From: Acephala macrosclerotiorum
Lineage: Eukaryota > Ascomycota > Leotiomycetes > Helotiales > Mollisiaceae
Reading direction: 5' to 3'
NCBI GenBank assembly: GCA_014904845.1
Contig: MU119265.1
Span: 1 to 64,000 of the forward strand
Length of the DNA stretch: 64,000 nucleotides
Numbering within the stretch: position 1 is the first letter of the stretch; each line of letters starts with the position of its first letter. The notes under the pieces are model-generated. The model did not search any database. It was not told where the DNA came from and was given only the letters and a program-made list of their open reading frames with translations. Positions 23,510-36,050 of the stretch are shown here, in pieces. The position numbers were made by a program, and so were the translations under genes.

Positions 23510-26500
23510 TTATACGACTTCTACGATGCGATCCTGGGCGTTGCATTTCAATGCACTAAAGACCGTTGACGCGCTCGAAATCAAGGTTGGGAGACGATTA
23601 TACAACATAGCGAGAATAATGACGACGAGCAGTGGGATCTAGGTATCGTTAGCATACTGTACGCATGAATAGGAAGGCGGGGAAAAGACGTACCCAAATG
23701 AAGAACAGATTCCTATCCCGGCTGAATCTCTTGATCTTCTCTGCATGTGCTAGTCTCAACAGGTCCTGCTGCTCCCTCGTGATCGTGTTGCCTTGACCAA
23801 TCCTCACGGTACCCAACTTGACAGGTCGCTTCTGGGCCATAGTCGAGCTCTCAGCTTGGTCAAACATCTCAGCACATTTGTTGTCCGCTATGGTATCAGC
23901 AGCTGCCTGTTCAGCTGAGGTGCGTTTGACATCTTTGTCACCTTGTGGGAACACGTCTTCGTACGCTGGTGGCGCGGCAGGGACATTGCCGGAGAAAAGA
24001 TCCCACCATTTATAATCTTGCTCTTTGGCGCCATCTTGACGGTCATTGTTCACGAGGCTGCTGATGCGGCGAACCATTGGAGCAGTCGGCAAGTACGCTT
24101 GATAGTCTGGAAGAGCAGGCATCATGTCAAATCTTGGCATTTGCGGTAGGTTCGGTAGGTTCGGTAGGTTGAGATGCATTGAGTGCATCGACTGTTGAAG
24201 ATGGGCGATCTGGGCACTCAGTTGATCGCGGAATGCCATCATCGTTGCTGTAGGTGAAGCAAGGCCTCCAACTGGAAGCTCCAAAACAGGATCCTTCTCG
24301 TCAGCAACCTCTTCGACAGGTAGCTTCTGAGCACTTTGACGTCTCGACCTCGACCTCATCCAGAACGCTCCATCGTGCGCTGCGTCTGCATCCTCACCCT
24401 CGTACTCATTGTCATCGTCGCTATCATCGCTGAGAGCATGGTTGTCAACCGGCAGCGGTGTAATTGGCTGCCATACAGATCTCAAGGACGTAGCGCTGCT
24501 GGTTCTGCTTCTCAGCGAACCTCCACTGCGAGTCCTCGTGTGATGCTCAATGCGTCTGGCAGCGTGTAGGACTTCTTCCGAAGTTGCCATATCCGAAGGA
24601 GTGTAGCCTTGAAGACTTCGAACAGTCGGATCAGCGCCACTCAACATGAGCCTTCTGACGATTTGCGGATGATTGTGCAGAGCGGCAAAATGCATTGGTG
24701 TGAAGCCGCCCTTATCGCGGGGCTCAGGATTGGCACCTCTTGCCAGCAGAGCTGCGACAAAACGGTGCAAGCCCAAGGAGCAAGCCAAGTGAAGCATAGT
24801 CTGGCCAGAAGATCTTCTGAGGTTGAGGCGGGGGGTGTTTGGACTGTCATCGAGATCGATCAGATCTAAGCATTTCAGCAAAGTAGCTTCGACATTAAGG
24901 CCGAAAGTAGCTGCGTTGAAGTTGGTACCCTGTGGGCCACCGTTGCCAGTAGGCGATGGTCCTGCAGAACCACCCCACGATGATGGACCGTCTCCGACGA
25001 TTCTCCTAGCCAAATCGCGGACATCCTCCATCTTTCCGGTCATTTTGTGGCCAAGGACAGAGAGTGCAGTGCGAATGATTTGCTGCTCATCGTCGTCAAT
25101 GTACTTGAAGAATGCTTGCTGCTTCGGGATTGGTGGTGTTGGATATGCTTGCATCTGTTGTTGCTGGTGTAGATGTTTGAATGTCACTGCAACAGTCCCA
25201 GCAAATGCCGATGGAGGAAGAAGACATACTAGGGATGTTTCGCCCCAATATGTTGTTGTCGTAGCTTTCGATTCGCCAAACATAACTTCTAGTCCCTGGC
25301 AGAAGCCACTTCCCAAACACGTAACCTCGATACCGCCAGCCTTGGGACCTTCATTCGGGATCAGTTTGTGAATCGTGGGCGGTCTGTGTGGGTTAAGGCT
25401 CAAAGGCATGCCATATAGTCCATTGGCAACAGCCTGTGCAATTTGGGCTTGCTGCTGTTGTTGATAAGCCTGGACTGTGTTCCTTAAGCCATTAGGGCTC
25501 GGCACTCGACTAGGATGAGCGGAAGCTGGTGCAGAAAACATTTGCTGCAGAGCCAAGTTATCCATCGATTGGGATCTGTGACTTTGGTTGAAGAAGCTTT
25601 GGTCATTGCTGTTCGGAGTAGGGGGTCCTGTATTGTATTGCTGAGGAATAGCTGGAATGGTAGTGGGAGGATGGGTGAATTGCGGATCAGCGGGGATGGA
25701 AAAGGATGTGAGATTAGGTGTGAACGGTGAAGTAGCATTAGAGGTAGTAGCACTCATGGGATTTGGAGGAGCCTGTGACATTGCTGCGTCGCCAGTCTCC
25801 AACCTGGTCATAGCCAAGCCACTGGGGACTTTGCTTGAACCGCTAGCCTTTCTCTTCTTCGATGATGGCCCAGTTTGAGCAGTCGGCGACGCCTGGCGAG
25901 ACATGCTCCGAGGTGTCATAGTCGCTGAAGTTGTTTGCGATGCGTTCACACTGCCAGTAGTCGGAGTAGCAAATGGCATAATGAAGTTGTGCTGCATACC
26001 CTGTAAATCAGAGCTAGAATGTGATAATCGGAAGGGTGCCATAGTGCCTGCAGGGTTGCCCATATCAAAGGTGCCATCGCTTGGGAAGGAACCAGAGCCA
26101 GTGTACATCGGACCATCGGAATTTGCTGAAGTTTGTGTTGCCAATGTTGGCATGGTATGCGTCTTGTGGTCGTCCGTAATCATTATTGAAGAGCTGATCT
26201 CCTGTGCAATCAGACGATCTTGGTAATCCTTGATAGTAAAGATAACCTGGAAACCTAGCTTCTCATTCTGATGCCTGCAATAGCATGCAATACGCATAGG
26301 GGCATCCACCTGCATTGCTCCTTCTGGAACGTATGGCTCCTGCCGTTCTCCAACAGATTCTGAAGGTGGCTGACTGGTTGGTGCTTGCCAGTCTTTAACC
26401 TCGTGAGTATTGAAGACAATGACGCGCTTTGCCTCGTCTTTGTGCCATGATTCTTCTTCTTCCACCTTCTTGACCTTTTTGCGTGCTGCTCGCTTGCGTT

Positions 26501-27937
26501 CCCGGGTTATGCAGCCTGCACAGATCTTGACGTCTCCACCATTCAGGGGCTTATGTTCATCATCTTCGTCTGATGAGCTGTCTTCGGAAGTGGTCTCCTT
26601 AGGCGAAGCTCCAGCCCCAGCAGCAGCTCGCTCAAAGGCACGCCGCCTATTCTCAGGGTTCTGCATAGCACTAGTGCAAACCAAAGAGGTGTACAGCTCA
26701 AACGTATCTGGAGATCTTTCGGGGGTGGGTTTCGCGAGTAGCTTCGGCTTCGAGATTGTGTGCGTAGGAAGATGGAGCTTGGTAATTCCTGGTGGAAGAG
26801 GAAATAAAGTCATCTTGATTGGAATTTGAGTTTCCACTCGAGACTTCATAGGAGTAGGATGGATGGTGAGCTTAGGCTTGCTGTAATGATTGGCCATAGG
26901 TGGAAAAACTTGGGGAGGGGCCATTCGTGGTATAGCCTGGGGATTCATGCTTTGCTGCATAGGAGGCAGCCCATGACTTTGGAATCCCCCGAGACTTGCT
27001 GCCCAGTTGTGGTTTTGATGGGCTCCACCAAGCATTGTCCCATTTATGAAGTCGACCCCTGTGCCGGGAGAAGGAGAGTTGTTGAAGAACGCAGTGGGTG
27101 ACGATTCTTGGCTGGTGACCATAGCAGAAAGTGGTGAAGCTTCCCGTGATCCAGAAGTTGTGAGTCCGTTCATGGAATGTGTAACGGAATATTGCTATAC
27201 GCTGTTAGCACACTGATCAAGCCACTTCCGTCCCATCATGAGCTTACCGAATTCGCCTTGTTGTGATTTTTCGTTTTCGTCTTAAGTAAAGGTGAATGCT
27301 TCCGAGGCGTGTCGTATTTAATCGTCGGCATCTCTGGCGATTCCATCTCCGTTGGCCTTACACCGAACGGACTCGGACTGCTCGCCGCGCTGTCAAAATC
27401 AAAGTCGTTTTCCATAGCCTTATCACTGAACTCAAAGTTGGTGTTCATCGTCGAAGGATTGATCGTTCCAGTTCCATCAAATCCGCCAAAGCTTGGCGCG
27501 TCCCCAGAGATCATATTTTCAACCTTCCAATCACCCATATCTGTGTCGCCTGAAGTTAGCGCTGACCGCGAAGAATCCGAGCTGGATTTGCGCTTATATC
27601 CCGATGATTCTGAAGACGAGTCCTGATAGGAACCTGCGGGCGACGCAGTTGAGGGTGTGGAAAGAGTCTGCTGCAACCTTGAATCAAGGATCGATCCTTG
27701 ATCTTGGAGAGGACTCTTCTGATTTGTAGGGGTTGGAGACCCAAATTTGGTCAAGAATGAGGTATTATCTGTCGCAAAGTCTTCAACATTCAAGAAGGCA
27801 CCTGGACTCGCTGCATCTGCGAGATTGCAATCGAAGAACTCGAAGTCGGGATCTGAGTCGAGTCTTCCTGACATGTCCGAGTCGAGAATAAATGGCGGCG
27901 AACTCGCGGAGTAGACAGGCTCCGCTGTCGTCGGCAT
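23510..27937 (-). CDS. Mga2/Spt23-like membrane-anchored transcription regulator
   Basis: In yeast, Mga2 and Spt23 sit in the ER membrane, sense lipid packing, and after ubiquitin-dependent processing activate the fatty-acid desaturase gene. Exons in reading order are 27937-27248, 27194-23694 and 23638-23510 (introns 53 and 55 nt, GT-AG with CTAAC branch sites), giving 1439 residues. Order of parts: a disordered Ser/Asp-rich N-terminus; a conserved region with CAGCITRERKRAARKK and KRVIVFNTHEVKDW; low-complexity Ser/Pro/Gln; an IPT/TIG domain (HKLIPNEGPKAGGIEVTCLG); two ankyrin repeats (GQTMLHLACSLGLHRFVAAL, GGFTPMHFAALHNHPQIVRR); and an acidic segment. The hydrophobic segment FFIWIPLLVVIILAMLY is split by the last intron, so the anchor depends on correct splicing. 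A short LPN repeat lies in the C-terminal third. The two-exon core is certain; the last exon is inferred from splice signals and the hydrophobic segment. Confidence 0.92.
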
Positions 27938-30824
27938 GACCTCTTAAGATCTTCGAAGTCGTGCGGACAATTGAAGTCTGTTGTCGAATTGTCGCTGGAC
28001 GAGTTTTCAGGCAGACCAGTGCACCGCTCAACAGACTCGGACGTTCGCCTGCCGCCAAGTGTCCCAGCTCGAAGTCCAAGCCCAAGGACGCTGTGCAAGA
28101 TCCGTCACTTGTGTCGTTCCTCCTTGAATGCCCTCGAGTCGTCAGAACATCGAATACAGGGAGTGTTGAGAAGGTTTGTTTAAACGGTATAATATCGGGT
28201 CGTCAGCGCTGTCTGAGAAATGGCGATCGTGGGCCAACAATCAATGATCTGGCCTCTGTTCCTGTCTGCAGACGTCAACACTGAGGTCTGTCAGGCAAAC
28301 ATGGCGAGGTGAGGCTCGACTCACCAAGGGGACGGGAGTGTGTAGGCGTAGAGGCGTAGGCCACGAAGTGGAGTCGTAGCAGGCTGAAGTTCGAATGCTG
28401 CTGTGTCGATTCGTCTAAACCACGCTAAAGGCTATGAGCGAGGAGAAGGCGAAGAAGGGTCGAGCGCAGGGATTGTCGTCGAAGATCACGCAGAAAACAA
28501 TATAATACGAGAGACGAAGAAATTGAGATTATTCAGGATAATTTCGAATTGCTGTTGTGTAATTCAAGTTCCAGGATTTGTGGGTGAGTCGTTCTAGACC
28601 AACAATGTCTCTGCCAATGCCTGCAGCAGCGAACTTCTCCAGTGACAGCTTCGCCTTCTCCACGCTTCTGTGCACTCTACACCAATACTACGGATTAGCT
28701 CCAACCACCGATTACTGAGACTGAACGGTTCAGCCATTGGATGCAAAATCGCAGACCCCAAGGGGAAAAACCTCCTGATTCTCCACAGCTTTTTCTTACA
28801 CCTAACTCGAAAAAGTTCAATATGCATGCAGCTCTACACTTTATCTTCCCTGAATTCACCGATCCACACTTCAGCAATCTCCAAGCCCATTGTCCCTCTT
28901 CGCATTGATCGTCCGCCCAGATATGAGATGCATGGCCACACATCTCGACCTCCAAGCTCGTCAAGCTACGCGGTTTTTTCCGCCGTTTTGCCCAGGACCA
29001 AGAAGGACCCTTCCTACCATGAAACGCATTTCCTTGTCTTTGCAGCATGCTTTACCTCCCTCAATCGGTTCGAAAGACCTCATCTTCAGTCACTCGGCCC
29101 ACTCTCTGCACAGATTACGGACGCATTCAATGTCCTAGACAAAGTTAGATATCCGCTACGATAACTCCCATATGCAGCTATCTCCAGTTTCTCACTCGAG
29201 CCTGCCTCAAGACGTCAGTGTCTGCCCTCTTGTTTCTCAGCCTTCCATTCACGGATTTCCACTCTCATCTATCCTCGTCAACCTTCATGCCCTTTCCTCA
29301 GGCTATTCTTATCCTCCCCTTACAAGCGTTATCAATTCTCCGGACATAACGTCCCTCCTCCACTACTGATACCTTTCCTCATCTATCATCATCTAACCCT
29401 TCCATTCGGTCCTATGTACGCCATAACTTCGCATCTTCTCGTCCTGCTCTTCCCTATCTCGGGAGCGAATAGCACGCCTAGCGTTTGGCGTGCCGCACAC
29501 ATTACGTATAGTGCTATACTTCACAGACAAGATCCTGAAAATCCTCGAAACTCGAGCCGTGATCCGATCGATTACCGGCCTTCTCTGATTTGTGGTGGCG
29601 TCCAATGCAACCCCCTCTAAGATTTAAACGAGGTCACGTGCATGTATTCACTTGGCGTTTGACGGGCTCTGCTTCGAGACCATCCATCCATTGATTACTT
29701 CCATGTAACCAAAAGGATAAACAAATCAATGATAGTAAAGAGTCTCAAATCACGCCTCATATGCAAGTCATCACCATCTCATCTCTTCAAACCCCTCCAA
29801 CATAACCGGATTCAACGGTGCCACATCGGACTCCGAGATTCGCCTCTTGCATGCAGCGGTGCGCCCCGTATGCAGAACCACAAAGTGTGAAGTGTGGCGA
29901 CGAAGATAATGGTTCTGGCTCCGCAATCGCACGCCAAGCTGTAGGTAAGACGAGAGGGATGAACCAACATATATGCAGTCCTGGGATTCCCGAACATATA
30001 CAAACAAGGATTGAGATGACGCAGGTAGGGATTGAAGGGAAGATTGAGACAGAGAAATAGCGAGGGTGAGCGTGAGCGAGAGCGGGAATGAAATGAGTTT
30101 TGCATGGGTAGCCCAGATAATGAATGAATGGTTATTCTTTGATCCTCGAATGTATTCGATATGTTTTGATAGCAGAAGTACCTCCTAATATTCATTGGAG
30201 ATATATGAAGGAGGCCTTCAATTGAATCATTTCTCCCCATACTGCAAATTGTACGAGACGCCTTCAGGCGAGGTAGACATTGAGTCGATTAATTGCCAAA
30301 TCTGGAATCGAAGCCCTTATTCGTCTCCTTGTAGACACAGCACGCCTTCATGAAGTGCAGGAACGAAATTGAGTTGCCGCCGCCTTCGCTCTACCTTCCA
30401 ATTAACGGTATGGCCTGCCCGCAACGTCTCAACAACTCACCCTCATCATGCACAAGTAAGGATCCCACATCCATCAATTAGATAATGGAAACAACTCATC
30501 AGCAACACATATCTCGTTCTGTATGGTAATCTATAGTAGATAAATAGCATATCATGTATCCTAAGCAAGCTAGAGATGCTATAACCGAGGGCCAAGATAT
30601 TCGAGTATATATGTAGCACTATGTACCTCTGTACCATTAATACACTATCCCCCACCTTCGCAACATTTCAAAAAGTTGGCAGCCACGCTTCCCGCCTTCA
30701 TATTCGCCTTCAGCAATAACGCGCCATGCCAAGCTATTGGTTATCTCGTCCGCAGACATTTCGTTCGATCAGAGACCGAAGCGGCAAGAATTTCGGAAGA
30801 TGAATTGTTCCGTCGGAAGAGAAT
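27938..30824. other. long intergenic region upstream of the Mga2-like gene
   Basis: About 2.9 kb with the Mga2-like promoter at the left and the antiporter 3' end at the right. No frame in it is credible. A TCACGTGCATGTA word (about 29633) matches the CACGTGCATA core found in the AT-rich islands. Confidence 0.5.
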
Positions 30825-32786
30825 TCAGGCAGTTCCTTCTTCCTTGGAAGGCTCACTTAAAGAAGAGTGGGCGGGGGCATCATCAGGGAATCTGATCGTC
30901 CTGCTAGCTAAGATAGGTGTGGAGGGGTATTCCAATTCAGCAGGTGTTGCGGTTCCAGTAGCAGCGCCGCTGACAGCAGTCCCAGTGCGGATAACCGACC
31001 CACCAATGGTATATATAGGTCTCGAAGAAGCTGAACGAGAGCCTGTTGGCGTCGACGTGCCTGAGGGGAGGTTGTTTCGTTTTCTATGTTCACGTAGGAT
31101 GCCTCCGACAGATGAAGAGCGGACTTGGCTGCCAACGTGGAAAGAATCCGGTTCATCGACGCTCTGGGATGTGAATGCTCGTGATAAGGTTCTAGGAAGG
31201 AAGAAACCCAGTTTTCCGAGTGGGATTGAGAGACCGTGGACAACCTGAGAGTGTAAGCAGGAGTTAGACATTCAGATGGTAGGGCTTACAATGCTACAGA
31301 TGGCTAGAAACCACACAACGACCGTGATTACTTCTCCAAGTTTCGCGGCATCTGCTCGCTGGACACCCTCAACTTTGATACCCTCAAGAAACTCTAGGCT
31401 AATGTACAGGTAGAATATGGCAGAGACGCCGATTGGGCCGAAGAAACCGACGAAAATTGCTTGACGTTTTTCTTCGATTTGGTGGATGAATTTGTGCATG
31501 GCGAACACGATTGGAAGACGTCTACACAATTTAGTGGGTACCAGACAAGAACGCAATAACAACATACCTCAATAGCAGGATCAAAATGCCTAGGAAAACT
31601 AGCCTATACAGTGGGATGACATCGTTGACTCTAAACATGACCCATGGACAGATGGCACCAAACCAGATGAAGACAGACAGGTTGAGCAGCATATCGATAG
31701 TCGGTTGTAGCGAGTCGTCGAGAGTCTCGAGGCGAAACCAATCATCCCAAGTAAAGGCATTACCTGCGATGAAGCAAGCAAGGACATCATCACTACCAAT
31801 CATACCGCAAGTACCTACAATGAACAATGCAAGTGTGATAGCGAACACCAAGAAACTCTCTCGATCAACAAACTTCCTCTGTTCGGCCCCTAGAAGAGAA
31901 TGCAGTTAGCAATTGCTCGAAAAGGAAAGTCAGGGAAACTCGGACATGGTCTCAGGCAAAAGTCATCAGACGATTTGGAGCATTAAAGAGATCTCGTCCA
32001 AACCTACAGTGAAGAAGCTCTTTGGCCAGCCAGCCAACAGCAAATCCGTAGATAATGCTAAGGATGATCGTATAGCCCCACGTCTCGCCAAACCACAACC
32101 CGATAGCTTTCTGAGCGCTACCATTTTGTCCTACCCCTCCTTCACCCGTATATTTGATCAAGTATAACGCAAGGAAAAGATATGGATATCCTAATCCATC
32201 ATTGGCTCCCGACTCGGCGACAATGATCTTTTGTAGGTCCTTGGGTATATTCTTATCTGCAAACTTGCCCTTAACAATTGAATTGCTCAGAACCGGATCC
32301 GTAGGCGTAACACAAGCGCCAACCGCCAAGGCATGCAGGAACGAGAAATTCGGAACCATTGCCCAAACCAGAAGACTGCTTGCCAACCACATCACCGTCA
32401 TGATAGGACCAAGCAGGAGGGCCAGAGACTTCCATTCTTTCTGCAGGTATCGAGACGGCAATTGTACGCCTGCAAGGACCAGTTGGACGCCGAGAACGAG
32501 GCGGGAGAAATAGAGAGTGGCAGCATTGAGGTTTGCTTGGGAGCCAGTGTATTCGAGAGGTTTGACAAAGTTGGTCGCGTGTGGCGAGAAGATGATGCCT
32601 GCGATAAGGGAGATGACTGTAATTTGAGGTTAGTAGTGTTAACATAAGATTGAAAATGGGAGACAAACGTGCTTCGGAAAGGTAGAACTTCTCTTTGAAG
32701 AGGTACGACACCAGTCCAAACAAAGTGATGAAGCCGCCAAGTACTGAGCAGACGATGTTGAAATTAGTGACCGCGAGGGTTGGCAT
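30825..32786 (-). CDS. Na+/H+ (K+/H+) antiporter, Nha1/CPA family
   Basis: A plasma-membrane exchanger that exports alkali cations in exchange for protons, energetically dependent on the gradient made by Pma1. Exons in reading order: 32786-32669, 32616-32008, 31889-31568, 31521-31290, 31244-30825, with GT-AG introns of 52, 118, 46 and 45 nt. All phases agree and give 566 residues. Family sequence is clear: ACVTPTDPVLSNSIVKG with the ion-binding Asp, VAESGANDGLGYPYLFLALY, DRESFLVFAITLALFIVGTC, and FFGPIGVSAIFYLYISLEF. About twelve hydrophobic segments are followed by a Ser/Thr-rich cytoplasmic tail of about 120 residues that is shorter than in yeast Nha1. The splice ELLH to WAEQRKFVDRESF is supported by a GTAGGT donor. 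The ATG is the only one that precedes the first membrane segment (MPTLAVTNF). Confidence 0.93.
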
Positions 32787-33735
32787 GCTGGGCAATCTCC
32801 ACCTGCTGCCAGACAAGATAATTCAAGCTCTGTCCAAGAGGACTCGGTTTGCGTTAGCTGACTCCTGTATCGTCTAATCTGCTGTGGAGATTCAGCAGAG
32901 GTCGGGTGTAGGGAGTGTTTTCGACTGGTGTTATTGAATCATTGAAAAATCGAAACCAGGATACAGTCTTCTTAGAAAAGACCGCCACTTTGTCAAATCT
33001 TGATATATACAACGTGGAGTGACGTTCACCAACAAATCGAATTGTTCGTTCCTTGTGTAAGCTGAGGAGGAAAATTATCGTGGAGTGGAAAGGCTCTGAT
33101 TCAAAAGGAACCCTGGCTTCGGCAGCCTATCCGTGCATCGTCTGGTATTGGACCCTATTGCCGCTCACGCCGCTGCATCATTGTTCTACAGGGGCATAGT
33201 GACCCCCACCATGCTGCCCTCCAAGCTTGTGACAACCTTACTTCATACACTACACTGTACACGTGCTTCCCCAGGTCTCAAAACGTGTAGATATATTGGT
33301 CGGTCGATCGAGCTGTCGCACTTCACACGCCCGCGTGATATGTCCGGGGGCGTGGCAGACTTCAACAGGAAGGTTGGCAGACACCCTACCTTTCAATAAC
33401 AGCAGACCTCCCTTATCTTCCGTCTTATGCACGATATCTGAAGTGGCGTTTCACAGGTGGAGCTAACACCGACAGGAAATCAGCGTCAATCGAAGTAGAG
33501 TAGTAGACGACGTAGCTAAAATTTGCCAGGAGGCCGACGGCCGGGTATTGTATACATCTTCCTAAACAAAGAAATGCGGCAAAAGTATGTCGTACCCATA
33601 AACATGACAATCCGTCCCAATGTCCTGATCTAACCCATTTCCCATACCTCTCTTAAGTTCCTACTGATCCTCAACGTCCTATATCGTCTCATTGACACCA
33701 GTTTGCCTTAGCTCTTTGTGTTTTGTTTGTAGGTA
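32787..33735. other. intergenic region upstream of the antiporter
   Basis: Contains the antiporter promoter and the 3' flank of the RNase H gene. No coding potential or repeat of note. Confidence 0.5.
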
Positions 33736-34823
33736 TCATTGTCTCGCTCTCCCAAGATGAGCACCAGCGACCGCCAATCGATCAGCAGCTTCATTGCCAG
33801 AATTATTGCCATGGCCCTTAATCCACGTAAACGTTGTGACAAGATCCAAATCGTCTCTCTCCTCGATCAATGCCTTGATGTCTTTAATCAAGTCTTGATT
33901 CTCGACCGGTTTCCCTGTTGACGTCTTCCATTGCCTCTCCATCCAGCTATCGTACCAAATCGTAACGCAATTGATCGAATAATTGCTATCGGTAATTATC
34001 TCCAGATCTCGGTCTTTCGGAGCGAGCTGCAGCGCTCGCAAGATGCCCGTCAACTCGGCCCGGTTGTTGGTCTGGGGCATGCCTTCTAAGGGTTCAGAAA
34101 CATTCCTACTCCCGTCAATAACTTATCAGGACGTCTCACACGGCCAGGGGGACTCGCCTATGATCCATATCCCCAAACCAAACCCCAACCCCAGCGACCG
34201 ATCCCTTCTGTCCATTGCCCAGTGAACTCCCATCCGTATAAACAGTCGTCTTTTTCTTCGACTCTCCCAGCTTCTGCTTCTTCACGTCTTTCTCCTGTGC
34301 ATCCTCAACCACCACTTTATCTTTCTTCTCCGCCGCCGAAGCAGCAGGTGCCTTCCCACCACTCTTAACAAAATCCTCAGCCTCCTTCCTCGTAGCAAAC
34401 TTCTTATACTTCGGCCCCTTCACAGCCTGAACCTGCAACTTCGCTACCTCCCAGTCCGTGTACACACCCGGTTTCTTACCCACCGCTACGCCATAGAATT
34501 TATCTCCACCATCTTTCGACATAGCGGCCGTGACTTTCCCATCGACGAAATCTTGTGCTTCTTGTTGAGAAGGGAAGGATTTAACTAATTTCAAACCATT
34601 AGTAACTATTCTTTTCCCCCCTCTCTGGCAAGCAACAAGAACAGAAGAAGGGAAATGGAAGGGTACAAATAGCTCCCTTAAACCCAGTAATATTATCCTG
34701 ACACTCTCTCCACGTCAAATAGACACCCGGCACCTTCCCCGCCTTCACGGCATAAAACTTCTGCTCTTTCTCCGCTGCTCCCCCTCCCCCACCTAAGTTC
34801 CGCTTCTTACTCGCCGTCGACAT
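33736..34823 (-). CDS. ribonuclease H1 with two hybrid-binding domains
   Basis: It cleaves the RNA strand of RNA-DNA hybrids in nucleus and/or mitochondria. Exons in reading order: 34823-34667, 34584-34158, 34105-33736; phases fit and give 317 residues. Two N-terminal hybrid-binding (viroplasmin-like) domains are seen, with FYAVKAGKVPGVYLTWRECQ and FYGVAVGKKPGVYTDWEVAK, each ending in a KxFxxxxEAxDFV segment. A lysine-rich linker leads to the catalytic domain, with VYTDGSSLGN, NRAELTGIL, ITDSNYSINC and GNEAADRLA, carrying all four acidic residues. Intron 1 is GT-AG (82 nt). Intron 2 (34106-34157) has donor AG/GCGAGT and is therefore a GC-AG intron; it is the only choice of normal length that restores the family sequence at the junction (DHR then NVSEPL). 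Confidence 0.95.
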
Positions 34824-36050
34824 CTTCAGCTTCCACAGTTTCCAATTGTATCCTTTCCTCTTCCAATTCCTCTCGTGTGCGGATTCGAGATACCGAACGT
34901 ATATGTCGCGAGGCTGATGTCGGAAATACACTGGACGTAGACTCTGCGTTTGCTGCTGGCGCGCCCGAAGATAAAATGAATGCGTCTATCAAAGCCTTGT
35001 ATTAGCTTCTATGCAAAAGCAAGCCAGAATTGCCCCAAAGAGCAGGGCGTTCGCAGAGCTGCAGCTTCACGGGCGGGGCACACTCAACATACAAGGCTGA
35101 AATCCCTCTTCCCAAATACGCGTCCAATGACGGTCCGTGGGCAGGTTTCAAGTCAGCAGCTTCTCAAAAATAAAGCCCCGATTCTGCAGATACGATCCAT
35201 GAGCTTCGCGGGCGCTGCGGGAAAGAGCGTGGGGTTTTATGTTATTTGGGGAGGAGTGGTTGATGTTCGGACGAGCAGAACAAGCTCGCTTCGGAAGCAA
35301 CAGAGTTGAGATTATCAGTGTTGGACCGGTTTTCATCCCTGAATGGAAGTTTCTGTCGTCAAATCATTTCAATATCATGAAACACATGGATGAAGTCATA
35401 GAACTGGATTAGAGTTGGATATTATCCGTTTAGATACAGTTGAAGGATATTGACGAAAACTACGGCTAGTGCATTACGGGTTTATCAGGTTCGTCACGGC
35501 AGCATCCCAAGATCTATGGTTGTGAAAAGGTGTATTTTTAGAGCGAGCAATGGCCATGCCCTAGAATGCTAGCCTTCTGTTATTTTACAAGTCTTCGCGG
35601 CTGCTCAACGAAGCAAAGTCTAGGGTATCATGGTATCAGGCCACCCTCTAGTTAACGCCGTGCCATGCAAGTGAATGATGCCCATTCGTTGTCCCATAAT
35701 GTAAACAGACCAAATAGTGTACTTATACAGAGCCAGTAAACGCCTGCTATACCGCCCTCCAGTCCCGTCCGTTGTGCAGGTGTAAGACGTTACATGAACG
35801 CCAGTATCCCTTGATTGGAAGAGTCCGAAACGCGTACAGCACACACTGACAGCAAAAATCGTCGAGTGGTGAGTGAAACAAAGAAAATATCCCTCCCAAG
35901 GTCGTTGTTATCGTGCTGCGAACCAGAGTCCATGTGAATCGTAAGCAGGCGGTTTGAGTTCCACGCTCACGCAATATCATACAGAAAATAAAAGGATTGA
36001 AGTGTATGTTAAGAACGAACAGCCAGCCGAAGAATGAAGCCTTCAAGAAC
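34824..36050. other. intergenic region between RNase H1 and the PFK2/FBP2 gene
   Basis: Carries the RNase H1 promoter (34824 on) and the 3' UTR of the downstream-ending kinase gene (up to 36050). Frames in it are shadows or chance openings. No repeat stands out. Confidence 0.5.
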
